Below, piece after piece: positions 17,582-27,539 of a stretch of 64,000 nucleotides of DNA. The notes below the pieces were generated by a model that ran no database searches, had not been told where the DNA came from, and was given only the letters and a program-made list of their open reading frames with translations. The DNA is from Saprospiraceae bacterium (GTDB lineage: Bacteria; Bacteroidota; Bacteroidia; Chitinophagales; Saprospiraceae): positions 1 to 64,000 of the forward strand of contig JADJVN010000014.1 in assembly GCA_016710585.1 (NCBI GenBank), written 5' to 3'. The position numbers were made by a program, and so were the translations under genes. Numbering within the stretch: the first letter of the stretch is position 1; each line of letters opens with the position of its first letter.

Positions 17582-19885
17582 CTAAATCTTGATAAGCTTC
17601 ATCACTCTATTAGAATATGCACAAGATAATTTTAAATAATACATTCCCGGTTTCCAATCTCGCGTATCAACTACAGTTGTTTGATCGATAAAGCGATCAT
17701 TTAGAATTTTAATCCCTTTGCTGTCAAAGATGCAAATTGAAATTTTTCCTTGCCCTTGATCGAGAAATCTAATTTGAAAATTATCTTCAACTGGATTTGG
17801 AAAAATGTTAATAGCCATCAAGTCATTTTCTTCCACTGAAGTAACACAATCATTCCTCGCAGCAATACTTGGCTTTGAAAATTCTTGTAGTGCAAGTCCA
17901 CATCGACCATAAGATATATCTTCACCGAGTGCAGGAATCTTCAAGGAATCAATTATAATACTTCCATCATTGAAATATAAAGTCTCTCCTGATTTTGATA
18001 ATTTAAAATTAGAATGCAATCCAGCATCTGTGCCATCTTCATCTGCCCAGATCACAAGAAAAGTATTGGCTTTTATAAAAGTGTCAGGTATCAGATATTT
18101 TTTTAAATTCGATTTATCATCTGTTAAATACCAGCCACAAAGTTCTATGTCGCGACTACTCGCATTCCATAGTTCAATCCAATCATCATAATCGTCTTGT
18201 GCATCTTTGACATAGCTTTGATTCGAACTCATGCATTCATTGATATAAATTTCATCAACTGCAATGGAAGAACTATTGATCTGCAATGTGTGGAATTCAT
18301 ACTCTGCTCTAGCTGGTGAAAGTGCTGCGATATTATTATTCTCGGCATAGATATAATATTGCATTTCTGTATTGCGACCTGAGAAAATACTTGTCGCATA
18401 GATGCCATCATTTGCTGCGCCATCATCATGCAAGCAATCATCATACATTGTTGCTTTTTGAAAAATATCTTGTTTGTTGAATCGATTAAAAAGAGTGCAA
18501 GTATTAGCATTGCTTACTTTAGCACTGATCTTAATGTTCATGTTTTTTGTAATCAATGATGGTGTTATAATATCTGATATCGTCGGTTGCACAACATTTA
18601 ATTCACTAGTCGTCTTTAGAAAGTTTGCTCTTGCTGTAGAGAGTGAAATCAATCCTGGATAAGTTTTTCCTATTGGAGCATTATTTGTATAATCATTTTG
18701 TAGATTCCCAAGAAAGGCGCTAGTTGGAAAAAATTTATTTGCATCATCAGTAGCTGCTTGCTTGATAAGATTTTGCAATTGCAGTCCCAATGTTATATAA
18801 TGATTACTTGCCACTGCATCTTCCATAATTGTGTTCAGATGGGCAAAGTATCTTTTTTTAAATGAAGCATTCGCCATGAGTTTTGCAATAAGAGGTCTAG
18901 CATTATTTGTGAAATGCAGTGAAGGTGTCAAACTCAACATTTGACTCAAAGACAAACTTCCCGTACCACTATTGTTGAATGCTCCATAGAATTCATTCAG
19001 ATCCCACATGATTGTATTAAATCTTTTATTATTGTCTTGGTAGATCAAATAGTTATGTCCAGATCCAGAATAGCTATCGAAATTGACATAATAATTATTC
19101 AATGCCAACATCCATATTGATCGATCCACATCCAATATTTTTTCAATCTCTGTCGTGTTGTTATTCAAAATATTGATCAGTTTATACAATTCTGACCAAC
19201 CATAATCAGATTCGATCTCATAACTATTTTTATAACAATTGGAATCCGACGAACTATAGCTTAATGTTGGTATCTGATTCATTGTTGAACAACCAGTGGG
19301 TAATGTTACTTTTTTTTCAGCTTGATCGCATTGAAAAAACGCATTGTCAGATGAGTAATAATTATTAGAGCAAAAATCTTTAGCTACATTCTCAACATTC
19401 GTGTAAAGCCCTATATATGCATTGTTGATAAATACCTTAATAAAATTGGCTTGTGAGGCAGGCATGTATTTTCTAGTGATGTAATATCCCATGACTTCTC
19501 TCAGGAGACTTGGATCCATGAATCCATTGGATAATTTCAGCGTATTAAATCCTTGAAAATTTTGATCTGATTTTATAAAATCTAATTTTACATTCAATGG
19601 ATTTTTAACTCTAGTTGGATTGTATGTACTGTTTCCTTTATAGCGAATTCCAACACTATCGAATACTACACCATTCAATTCTACTTTTGTGGCAATCAAT
19701 CTTGCACTTACATTTGCTGTGTGCAATGAATCTAATTTTTGATCCCAATTGTTGAATGGAAAACTAATTCGCAACTCTTGGATCGTACTGAGATCATAAA
19801 GCGATTGGGCTGCAATTTTGTTATTCGATACGAAGAGAACTAGCAATAATGTTGCAACAATATTGACACGATATTTATTTTTCAT
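17582..19885 (-). CDS. CotH-family kinase, lamin-tail domain, T9SS cargo
   Basis: 767 residues. Signal peptide MKNKYRVNIVATLLLVLFVS. About residues 35-400 match the CotH kinase fold: IRYKGNSTYN, NGFMDPSLLREVMGYYITR, FIKVFINNAYIGLYTNVENV, and the later motif NTIMWDLNEFYGAF carrying the catalytic-loop region. CotH proteins are atypical kinases that phosphorylate secreted proteins in spore formers; the bacterial secreted versions have unknown targets. A lamin-tail-like domain covers about 565-670 (INECMSSNQSY, DDWIELWNASSRDIELCGWY). The end is a T9SS type A sorting domain (INIFPNPVEDNFQIRF, WKPGMYYLKLSCAYSN). Start ATG at 19885. Confidence 0.85.
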   Translation of the reverse strand: MKNKYRVNIVATLLLVLFVSNNKIAAQSLYDLSTIQELRISFPFNNWDQKLDSLHTANVSARLIATKVELNGVVFDSVGIRYKGNSTYNPTRVKNPLNVKLDFIKSDQNFQGFNTLKLSNGFMDPSLLREVMGYYITRKYMPASQANFIKVFINNAYIGLYTNVENVAKDFCSNNYYSSDNAFFQCDQAEKKVTLPTGCSTMNQIPTLSYSSSDSNCYKNSYEIESDYGWSELYKLINILNNNTTEIEKILDVDRSIWMLALNNYYVNFDSYSGSGHNYLIYQDNNKRFNTIMWDLNEFYGAFNNSGTGSLSLSQMLSLTPSLHFTNNARPLIAKLMANASFKKRYFAHLNTIMEDAVASNHYITLGLQLQNLIKQAATDDANKFFPTSAFLGNLQNDYTNNAPIGKTYPGLISLSTARANFLKTTSELNVVQPTISDIITPSLITKNMNIKISAKVSNANTCTLFNRFNKQDIFQKATMYDDCLHDDGAANDGIYATSIFSGRNTEMQYYIYAENNNIAALSPARAEYEFHTLQINSSSIAVDEIYINECMSSNQSYVKDAQDDYDDWIELWNASSRDIELCGWYLTDDKSNLKKYLIPDTFIKANTFLVIWADEDGTDAGLHSNFKLSKSGETLYFNDGSIIIDSLKIPALGEDISYGRCGLALQEFSKPSIAARNDCVTSVEENDLMAINIFPNPVEDNFQIRFLDQGQGKISICIFDSKGIKILNDRFIDQTTVVDTRDWKPGMYYLKLSCAYSNRVMKLIKI

Positions 19886-19986
19886 AAAAGATTATTCATT
19901 TTTACTGTAAACTAAAAGCTGACTCAAAGTCAGAAATATTTCTATTTCCTGCAAAAGTGACAATTTTTTAAGAATTATTGTGACAT

Positions 19987-20019
19987 TTTGACTTGAAAAG
20001 GGCATTGGTTATAAATTTG
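19987..20019 (+). promoter_or_regulatory. Predicted promoter of clpB
   Basis: A TTTG box at 19987-19990 is followed, after 21 bases, by TAAATTTG (20012-20019), a good Bacteroidota -33/-7 pair 27 bases before the clpB ATG. A second -7-like TATATTTG lies at 20021-20028. No CIRCE-type inverted repeat is visible. Confidence 0.6.
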
Positions 20020-20045
20020 ATATATTTGAGTTAAAATAGGATTAC

Positions 20046-22601
20046 ATGACTTACGAAAATTTTACAATAAAGGCACAAGACGCCATCCTCAGGGCGCAAG
20101 AAATAGCAACCAATCTAGATCAACAAATCGTAGATAGCTGCCACTTAGCAAAAGCAGTTATAGAAGTTGATGAAAAGTTGGCTGAGTTTATTTTTTCAAA
20201 ATTGGCAGTTAATGTCCAGAAATTAAAACACGAATTGGATACTGCAATCAGATCTGTTCCAAAAGTACAAGGTGGAGGCAAACAATATTTATCCAATGAT
20301 GCAAATCAGATTTTAGTACAAGCTAAAAAGTTGATGCCAGAATTCGGCGATGAATATATTTCTCTTGAATTAATTTTAATGGCGATTGCAAAAGGTACAG
20401 ATTCAGCTTCGAAAATATTCAAATCCAATGGCATCTCAGCGGAGGGAATTAAACAAGGCATCACCGAACTTCGCAAGGGAAAAAAAGTAACCGAAGCAAG
20501 CAGTGATGAAAATTATAATGCACTCAATAAATATGCAGTGAATTTTAACGCTGCCGCAGCGGCTGGAAAACTGGATCCGATAATTGGTCGCGACGAAGAA
20601 ATACGCAGAATCTTACATATCTTATCAAGACGCAAAAAAAATAATCCCATCATCATTGGAGAAGCAGGTGTAGGAAAGACAGCCATCGTAGAAGGTATCG
20701 CTTGGCGAATCGTCAAAAGTGATGTTCCTGAAAATCTTCAAGACAAACAAATTTTTTCCTTGGATCTAGCTGCATTAATTGCAGGAGCGAAATATAAAGG
20801 TGAATTTGAAGAAAGACTCAAGGCAGTCGTAAAAGAGGTGAATGAGTCTAATGGAAAAGTCATTTTATTTATTGATGAAATACACTCATTGATAGGTGCA
20901 GGTGGAGGCAGTGGAAGTATCGATGCAGCCAATATTTTAAAACCCGCATTGGCTCGAGGCGAACTACACACTATAGGTGCGACGACATTAGATGAATATC
21001 AAAAATATTTTGAAAATGATAAAGCCTTAGTCCGCAGATTTCAACCAGTGATGATCGATGAGCCTTCTGTTGAAGATACGATCTCTATCTTGCGAGGAAT
21101 ACAAGATAAGTATGAAGTATTTCACAAAGTGGCGATACAAGATGAGGCTTTGATTGCTGCCGCTGAATTATCACATCGCTATATTTCAGATCGATTTTTG
21201 CCAGACAAGGCCATAGATTTGATCGATGAAGCTTCTGCAAAATTGAGATTGGAGTTGGACAGTGTTCCAGAAGAAATAGATGAGAAAGATCGCAAAGTGC
21301 GACAACTTGAAATCGAGCGCGAAGCAGTAAAGCGAGAAAAAGAAAGTACAAAACTTAAAGCGATAGAAGAGCAACTCGCCAATGCAAAACAAGAATTGGA
21401 TTCGCTAAAAGCAGCTTGGAAATCAGAAAAAGATATCGTTGACGAAATTCAAACCATCAAGAAAAAAATTGATGAAATCAATATAGCAGCTGAAAAAGCT
21501 GAGCGCGAAAGTGACTTCGGTATGGTCGCAAAACTAAAATATGGCGACCTCAAAGAACAAGAAGCACTTTTGAAAACATCAGAAGAAAAGTTAGCTAACT
21601 TACCAGAAGGATCGCGATTCACATCGGACTGTGTCACTTCCAATGATATCGCTGCAGTAGTGAGCAAATGGACTGGAATTCCATTGCAAAAAATGATGCA
21701 AAGCGAGAGAGAAAAATTGCTATTACTTGAAGATGAATTGGGCAAACGCGTCATCGGACAGAAAGAAGCTGTTCGCGCAGTGTCTGATGCAGTGAGAAGA
21801 AGCAGAGCAGGACTGCAAGATCCAAACAAGCCCATAGGTTCTTTTATTTTCTTAGGGCCGACAGGAGTTGGAAAAACAGAATTAGCAAAGGCATTAGCTG
21901 AAGTTTTATTTGATGATGAAAAAGCGATGACACGCATTGACATGAGTGAATTCATGGAAGCTCATGCAGTAGCGCGACTTGTCGGTGCGCCTCCAGGATA
22001 TGTAGGCTATGATGAAGGAGGTCAATTGACCGAAGCAGTGCGCATGAAACCTTATTCCATCATCTTGTTGGATGAGATTGAGAAGGCACACCCTGATACA
22101 TTCAATATATTATTACAAGTATTGGATGACGGACGTCTAACAGACAACAAAGGCCGAGTTGCCAATTTTAAAAATACAATCATCATCATGACTTCCAATA
22201 TGGGATCTGAATTGATCCTTGAAAATTTTGAAGATCTAGAAGCACTTGGTGATAAACATAGAGCAGATATCATCGAGACAACAAAGATCGAAGTGTTCGA
22301 AAAACTAAAAGAGAATCTTCGTCCAGAATTCCTCAATCGTATTGATGAGAAAATCATGTTTCTTCCATTGACAAAAGAAGAAATCAAAAAGATCGCAGGA
22401 TTGCAATTGAGATCATTGACAAAGAATCTTAAAGCTCAAGGCATCGATATCGAGATCTCAGAGAAAGCATTGAATCTCTTAAGTGATTTGGGTTATGAAC
22501 CACAGTTTGGAGCAAGACCACTAAAGCGAGTGATCCAAAAAGAAATCATCAATGAACTGGCAAAACTAAAAGCGGCTAAGGGAGATGATAAGGAGGAGTA
22601 G
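20046..22601 (+). CDS. clpB: ATP-dependent chaperone ClpB
   Basis: 851 residues, normal for ClpB. Domain order: Clp N domain (1-145), AAA1 with Walker A GEAGVGKT at 205-212 and Walker B LFIDEIHSL, the coiled-coil middle domain (about 400-520, EIEREAVKREKE...), AAA2 with Walker A GPTGVGKT near 605, and the C-terminal D2-small domain (GARPLKRVIQKEI). ClpB hexamers thread aggregated proteins together with DnaK. Its middle domain distinguishes it from ClpA and ClpC. The ATG at 20046 follows a convincing promoter and a hairpin terminator follows the stop, so it is a single-gene unit, probably heat induced. Confidence 0.97.
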   Translation: MTYENFTIKAQDAILRAQEIATNLDQQIVDSCHLAKAVIEVDEKLAEFIFSKLAVNVQKLKHELDTAIRSVPKVQGGGKQYLSNDANQILVQAKKLMPEFGDEYISLELILMAIAKGTDSASKIFKSNGISAEGIKQGITELRKGKKVTEASSDENYNALNKYAVNFNAAAAAGKLDPIIGRDEEIRRILHILSRRKKNNPIIIGEAGVGKTAIVEGIAWRIVKSDVPENLQDKQIFSLDLAALIAGAKYKGEFEERLKAVVKEVNESNGKVILFIDEIHSLIGAGGGSGSIDAANILKPALARGELHTIGATTLDEYQKYFENDKALVRRFQPVMIDEPSVEDTISILRGIQDKYEVFHKVAIQDEALIAAAELSHRYISDRFLPDKAIDLIDEASAKLRLELDSVPEEIDEKDRKVRQLEIEREAVKREKESTKLKAIEEQLANAKQELDSLKAAWKSEKDIVDEIQTIKKKIDEINIAAEKAERESDFGMVAKLKYGDLKEQEALLKTSEEKLANLPEGSRFTSDCVTSNDIAAVVSKWTGIPLQKMMQSEREKLLLLEDELGKRVIGQKEAVRAVSDAVRRSRAGLQDPNKPIGSFIFLGPTGVGKTELAKALAEVLFDDEKAMTRIDMSEFMEAHAVARLVGAPPGYVGYDEGGQLTEAVRMKPYSIILLDEIEKAHPDTFNILLQVLDDGRLTDNKGRVANFKNTIIIMTSNMGSELILENFEDLEALGDKHRADIIETTKIEVFEKLKENLRPEFLNRIDEKIMFLPLTKEEIKKIAGLQLRSLTKNLKAQGIDIEISEKALNLLSDLGYEPQFGARPLKRVIQKEIINELAKLKAAKGDDKEE

Positions 22602-22630
22602 GAGTAGAAATTTATATCATTATTTAAAAG

Positions 22631-22665
22631 ATAGGTATTGTTTAGTGGCGATACCTATTTTTTTT
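22631..22665 (+). terminator. Rho-independent terminator of clpB
   Basis: Arms ATAGGTAT (22631-22638) and ATACCTAT (22651-22658), extendable by TG/CG on the inside, are followed by a run of seven T (22659-22665), 30 bases past the clpB stop. Confidence 0.75.
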
Positions 22666-22979
22666 ACCTAAAATTAAAAGATTAATAATTTTTATATTGT
22701 CAGAAGTAATTCCAATTCCATTTTTTCGTATTATTGTAGGATCAAGCATGGTCTGTTTTTGTATTACCACAAAAGTTTTACAAGCTTGTAAGTATAAATT
22801 GAATGCAATAAAAAAATTGAAATGACTACAAATAAATTTAGGAATAAAAGTAAATTCATACAACAAGCCTTTGAAGTAAGAGCAATTACATTCAAACTCA
22901 ATTCCTTCCTTCTTGGAGTCTCCCCTTTTTCCAAATCGCAAATTCTAATTTACTCATAGGAAACAAACTAAATAAAACT
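22666..22979. other. Intergenic region, about 310 bases, no supported gene
   Basis: AT-rich spacer between the clpB terminator and the tandem family. A 99-codon minus-strand frame at 22642-22941 crosses the terminator and has no recognisable motif, so it was not called. The string TTCGTATTATTGTA near 22731 recurs near 26746 before another family member, which may be a copy of a shared upstream segment. Confidence 0.4.
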
Positions 22980-23288
22980 ATGATATCAAAATCACAATTT
23001 GAATTTATTCAGCCTATACCTAGGCACAATATCCTAGTTCTTCTAATCATGCTCATCTTTTATGGAGTCAATGGACAGAATGCGCAGCAATACATTGGAA
23101 GATATACATATGAAAAAGCAAAATTATCATATCAGGGCGAAGATTTTCTAAACTATAAGAAATTACTAGATTCATCTTGCACAATGAATTTTACACCAAC
23201 TTTTTTGGATTATATAAATATTCTAGAATCCTTTATTGAAAAAAAAGATAGTCAAAATTTAAAGACATGGGCTTCAAAATTTTTATGA
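22980..23288 (+). CDS. N-terminal part of exported family protein (locus 22980-23796, frame-broken)
   Basis: ATG at 22980. A long leader ends in a hydrophobic helix (ILVLLIMLIFYGVNGQ), followed by a helical segment (YTYEKAKLSYQGEDFLNYKK, then FLDYINILESFIEKKD). Reading breaks at a T5 run (23280-23284). With one T removed it continues as KFYDCYGTSGLLKLKTNFSL into the next piece. Unlike its neighbours it has no carbohydrate-binding-like or OmpA module. Confidence 0.6.
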   Translation: MISKSQFEFIQPIPRHNILVLLIMLIFYGVNGQNAQQYIGRYTYEKAKLSYQGEDFLNYKKLLDSSCTMNFTPTFLDYINILESFIEKKDSQNLKTWASKFL

Positions 23289-23796
23289 CTGCTATGGAAC
23301 AAGTGGTCTACTAAAATTAAAAACTAATTTTTCACTATTGAATATCATTTTACCATTAATATGTTGTCATCAACTAAATTTTAAAGTAAATGATCGATAT
23401 GACTTCAATGTAGATAAAAGGATATCATCTATTTTATTGCTTGATCAATACATAAGAACTGATGATCTGGATAAAAAAACTATTTCAGAAATAGATGCCA
23501 ATACTGCCAAAGAGTTTATCGATATTATAAATTATGGGTTGAATAATGATAAAGAACTCCGAATTTATGAAGGTGACATTTTTATCTTATTGATTCATGG
23601 AATCAGAAAACCAGAATACAGAGAAGAACTATTGTCAATTCTTGTCAAACTTTTCTCGCTTAACATTCTGTCAAGTGAAAATTATGCTATCTTAATGGAT
23701 GAATATTTATTCCATAAAAAATTAACTTTAAAATTTGGCACCAAGACCGGATTGAGTAATGATGACTATTATTTATCAATTAATGTGTTGATTTGA
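23284..23796 (+). CDS. C-terminal part of exported family protein (locus 22980-23796)
   Basis: 171 codons open from the repair point to the stop at 23796. The pattern LLLDQYIRTDD, ... EFIDIINYGLNND ..., NYAILMDEYLFHKKLTLKFG, T follows the layout of the C-terminal module of the OmpA-type relatives at 24.7-28.7 kb ('DQ.IR', then '...L.D......YGTQ'), which I believe is the DUF6624-type module. The function of that module is unknown. The in-frame ATG/TTG starts inside it are not credible starts. Confidence 0.5.
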   Translation, partial: YDCYGTSGLLKLKTNFSLLNIILPLICCHQLNFKVNDRYDFNVDKRISSILLLDQYIRTDDLDKKTISEIDANTAKEFIDIINYGLNNDKELRIYEGDIFILLIHGIRKPEYREELLSILVKLFSLNILSSENYAILMDEYLFHKKLTLKFGTKTGLSNDDYYLSINVLI

Positions 23797-23920
23797 ATTG
23801 TTGATTGATAGTTAGTATTGAATTAATATTCATTAATATATTGTTTAATCAGTCAAAAGATTCAACCCAATTTGAAGTCGATTTTTGTTGAATAGATCTT
23901 TCGTTTTTAAATTTATAATT

Positions 23921-24466
23921 ATGAAATCATTCGACACAATCCAATTAAAACAAATGCTAGGAATAAAAAAAATAACTATTTTTGTTATCATCAATATTAT
24001 ATTGAATCAAAATATGTTTAGTCAAAAACAACTGATACCAAATCCTGGATTTGAACCAACAAAACTAAAAGCTTCTTTATATTCAAGCGAGGCTACCGAC
24101 TTTGAAAAATACATGCTAGGCTGGACTAGAATAAAGTCAAAAAACATCTCTAATGTAAATATAAACTATTATTACAAAAATAGTCCAATCTTATTTGCTG
24201 CTAATGATCATGGGCGACATGGCAAGTCCTTTTTATCAATAGAATTACTTGGAGTTGAAACCAGTGATACTTCAATTCGACATAGAGGATTTGTATATGC
24301 AAAATTACTATCACCTGTTCACAAAGGTGACAGCTTAAAGATAAGCTATGATATAGCAATGATTGATGCCACAAACTATATACTTCCAGGATTGGAGCTA
24401 TTCTTTGCAATAAAGCTTCCCCAAATCAATGGCTTTTACCAACGGAATAGTCACTCCACAAGTTAA
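23921..24466 (+). CDS. N-terminal part of secreted carbohydrate-binding-like protein (locus 23921-24683, frame-broken)
   Basis: ATG at 23921 is preferred to an upstream TTG at 23885. A leader (ITIFVIINIILNQNMFSQ) precedes KQLIPNPGFEP, the typical opening of the secreted 'NGDFE' beta-sandwich that also begins the two next genes. Beta-rich sequence continues (GKSFLSIELLGVETSDTS, VHKGDSLKISYDIAMIDA). Reading breaks at a C4 run (24419-24422); removing one C continues as KLPKSMAFTNGIVTP. Compared with its neighbours it lacks the OmpA and C-terminal modules, so it is an N-terminal-module-only relative. Confidence 0.65.
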   Translation: MKSFDTIQLKQMLGIKKITIFVIINIILNQNMFSQKQLIPNPGFEPTKLKASLYSSEATDFEKYMLGWTRIKSKNISNVNINYYYKNSPILFAANDHGRHGKSFLSIELLGVETSDTSIRHRGFVYAKLLSPVHKGDSLKISYDIAMIDATNYILPGLELFFAIKLPQINGFYQRNSHSTS

Positions 24467-24683
24467 AGGAACTAAAAACATTGATTCATTATATTTTCAA
24501 ACAATAGAACATACCTATATTGCAGACAATTCATATAAATATGTGGTCATTGGGAGAGGAACAATCGACCCTTTTGAGAGTTATAAGAAACGAATGTCTC
24601 CTGACGAGAATCTCAATTATATCAACCGAAATCGTTGGAGATCATATTATGGGATAGATAATTTTAGGATTGTAAAATTCTAA
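24420..24683 (+). CDS. C-terminal part of secreted carbohydrate-binding-like protein (locus 23921-24683)
   Basis: 88 codons in the second frame, from PKSMAFTNGIVTPQVKG to YGIDNFRIVKF at the stop. The last strand (IDNFRIVKF) is the usual closing strand of this beta-sandwich: in the relative at 26799 the matching end is LDNISIAKL. This confirms that the domain is complete once the single C is removed and that the protein simply stops there. Confidence 0.6.
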   Translation, partial: PKSMAFTNGIVTPQVKGTKNIDSLYFQTIEHTYIADNSYKYVVIGRGTIDPFESYKKRMSPDENLNYINRNRWRSYYGIDNFRIVKF

Positions 24684-24711
24684 GAAAAAATTTATTAATT
24701 TAAGTCCCAAA

Positions 24712-26610
24712 ATGTCACAAATAAACTCTTGCCAACGTAAATACAATCTTTTAGGCCCAAGGATTATTTTTGGTATTATTTTTTAAGACTTTTTATCTGT
24801 ATTAATTTCCCAAAACTTAATCCCTAATCCAAGCTTTGAAGAATATTGGGATGCAAAAGTTGATAATAACAATAGTGTATCTGACTATGAAAAACAAAGC
24901 AATATTTCAAAATTATACTCATGGAAAGCCAATTCTTGGCAAGTATTTTATTACAACTTAAAACATTTTCATCAAAATCAAAAATCGGAAGAAAGCTTCT
25001 ATTCATGTGAGCCAGTATGTAACAATATAATTGATGGAAATGCCTGTATTAAATTTTTATATGAATGGACAGAGCCTCATAAAGATAAAGACATTACTAG
25101 AACTAGCCAAAGTTATGGCATGACAGCCTACCTTACCTGCAAACTTAAAGAGGAATTAACCATAGGCAAAACTTATGAGATTAGCATGTTTGTTTACTTA
25201 CCGAATCATGAGTTTCTAGACCAAAAAATGCGTACTCATATTGGCTTTACATTAACTTTAGAAAAACCAAATCAAGTAATTAACTCGATGCTTTCAGTTC
25301 CCTACTTTTTTTCAGACACAATTGAATTAGATAAATGGTTCAAAATTACTAAAAGAGTTAAAGCCACCTGCAATTTAAAATACCTCACAATTGGAATGTT
25401 CGAAAGTGAATCATTTCCTTTGCAAACACTTACACAATATCATAACCCAATTTCTAGTTTTCCGAAATACTACGTTGATAAATTATCACTTACTGAAATT
25501 AAGGATAGTTCATATGATAACAAATTGGGAATAATTGACTTCTGTAAATATAAAGAAAAAATATCTCTTAAAAATAATATTAACAATGAATTGAAAATTC
25601 AGTTCACTACAAACGATACAAGCATCCAAATCAAATATCAAAATCAAATTGATTCTTTAATAAAAATAATTAAATTGGGTTCTAAAATCATAATTCTTGA
25701 GGGAGACGCAGATGTTATTGGAACGAAAGAATCAAATCTACAACTGTCCTATAATCGAGCTTTAACTATAAAAAATTACATTAATAAAATTCAATTAAAA
25801 AACAAAATTCTATGCTTTGGTAATGGCGAGCTTAACAATAGTAAAATTGCTACAATTAAAGCCGTTAATCAAATTGAAGCTTGCTATTTATACAAACACT
25901 TAACTAATGAAAGTTTAACGGTTATGTCTAAAAATGAAGCCAATAATCTATGTGTTCAATTGTGTAATTCAATATCTAGTCATGAGCTGTTTTATTTATA
26001 TCATGATTCAGTATTTTTGTCAAGACAAGCAAATAAAGCTATTCTACTTGGCAAATTAGCTTCAGTGTACCATAACTTTAAATGGCCCCAAATGCGAAAA
26101 ATTGATTCATTGTATGCTATTGATCAAATAATTAGGAGTGGATCCCTTTTATCAAAATGCTCACAAACCTTATCAAATAAATTCAAGTTAAATGATCTAG
26201 ACGAACTAACAGCTTATGACACACTAATTTGCAATGAATTATTTAAAGTTATTTCTCCTACAAAATTTCCAAAGATCAAAGATATTGGAATGTACAACTT
26301 GAACAAAGTTTTGGTACTTTTAACTCATTCAACTGATATCGATAAAGTTAAACCATTTCTAGAAATAATCTATAATAATTGCATAATTGGAGAAGCAAAT
26401 TGGATAGACTTTGCTACACTCAAAGATAAATATTTGGTCAACTGCTCAAAAGATCAAATGTATGGAACTCAATACTCCATCGATAAAAATACAAATGAAT
26501 TAATACTTAAATCAGCTGACAAATTAGAAAGTATAAATTTGAATAGAAAATCAATTGGTCTAAGCCCAATTAAAACTACAAATACTGGGATATATTTAAA
26601 ACAAAAATAG
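24712..26610 (+). CDS. Secreted OmpA-domain protein with in-frame stop in its leader
   Basis: One frame runs from ATG 24712 to 26610 but has a TAA at 24784-24786 inside the hydrophobic leader (RIIFGIIF, stop, DFLSVLISQNLIPNPSFE). After the stop the first ATG is at 25120, in the middle of the first domain. Domains: NGDFE-like beta-sandwich (NLIPNPSFEEYW to YVDKLSLTEI), an OmpA C-terminal peptidoglycan-binding domain (ILEGDADVIGTKESNLQLSY), and a helical C-terminal module ending in MYGTQYSIDK and NLNRKSIGLSPI, which resembles DUF6624. Reading the T6A2 border at the stop as T7A1 would give FLDFLSVLISQ, a good signal peptide, so the stop may be a sequence error. Confidence 0.7.
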
Positions 26611-26798
26611 TTTTCATCTCCATAAATCTAATTCTTGAATTCAAATAACAGTACTCTACCTATCACTCTTGAATAAAAATAAAGAATTTCAGTAAAATGA
26701 AAATAATGAAGAAAAAAACAATATTCAATTCTATTATTTCGTATTATTGTAAGCTCAATTCCTAACAACTAATATATAAGAAATGAATATTTGATCTA

Positions 26799-27539
26799 AT
26801 GTCAATAAAAATAACATATAAATACAAGGATAGCGTTAAATTAATCATTCTATTCATCCTACTTTTAGTAACGTTATACACAAGACTCAATGCCCAAAAT
26901 TTAATCCAAAATGGTGACTTTGAATCACACAATGAATTCGGCAAACTATCAAAATACAATCGATCTCCATTTGTTATTAGAGATTGGAAAGTACTAGGAG
27001 ATGATGGATGGCCTAACATCTATTATTGTCATAAAAATTTAGATGGCATTGATAAAGAAAACATCTTCGCTAGTTTTGATCCGAATATATTTAGTAATAA
27101 TTCTGATGGTATGTTAAAAGTGATTTACATTCCAAACTGTCCTTTTGGAATTCATTATGGCTGTACAGATTATTTGTATACTAAAACTATCACTCCATTG
27201 GAACAAGGTGAATTATATGAAGTGAAGATGAGCGTGTATTTAGAAGAAAATGCAATCACCGAGAAAATTGGCAAAAACAACATTGGGTTTCATTTGTGTC
27301 AAGATTTAAGCAGATTCAACTTTAGAAAAATTGATTACATCCTCAATGTTCCATTTTTTACAGGTGAAATCAAATATAATCAATGGACTGAGATATCAAC
27401 AATCATAAAACCTGCATGTGAACTGAATTATATTGTCCTTGGCATATTTAAAAACAAGAACTTTCCGATTACAAATGTATATATTGAATTTTGGAATTCA
27501 CAGTTTTACTTGGACAATATCTCCATTGCGAAACTTTAA
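26799..27539 (+). CDS. Secreted OmpA-family protein, N-terminal part before in-frame TAA (locus 26799-28682)
   Basis: ATG at 26799 with a long leader (KLIILFILLLVTLYTRLNAQ) and the NGDFE-like beta-sandwich (NLIQNGDFESHNEFG to FYLDNISIAKL). Internal matches to the gene at 24712 include VPFF...  EIKYNQWTEIST and LNYIVLGIFKNKNFPI (there LKYLTIGMFESESFPL), so the two are tandem paralogues. A TAA at 27537-27539 ends the frame precisely at the domain boundary, yet the same frame continues with the expected OmpA and C-terminal modules. Confidence 0.75.
   Translation: MSIKITYKYKDSVKLIILFILLLVTLYTRLNAQNLIQNGDFESHNEFGKLSKYNRSPFVIRDWKVLGDDGWPNIYYCHKNLDGIDKENIFASFDPNIFSNNSDGMLKVIYIPNCPFGIHYGCTDYLYTKTITPLEQGELYEVKMSVYLEENAITEKIGKNNIGFHLCQDLSRFNFRKIDYILNVPFFTGEIKYNQWTEISTIIKPACELNYIVLGIFKNKNFPITNVYIEFWNSQFYLDNISIAKL

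Noticed and set aside
20738..22387. Several long minus-strand frames inside clpB
   Set aside because: They are shadows of a strongly conserved plus-strand gene and have no homology-like features.
22642..22941. 99-codon minus-strand frame after clpB
   Set aside because: It overlaps the clpB terminator, has no family motif and no signal; AT-rich composition allows such frames by chance.
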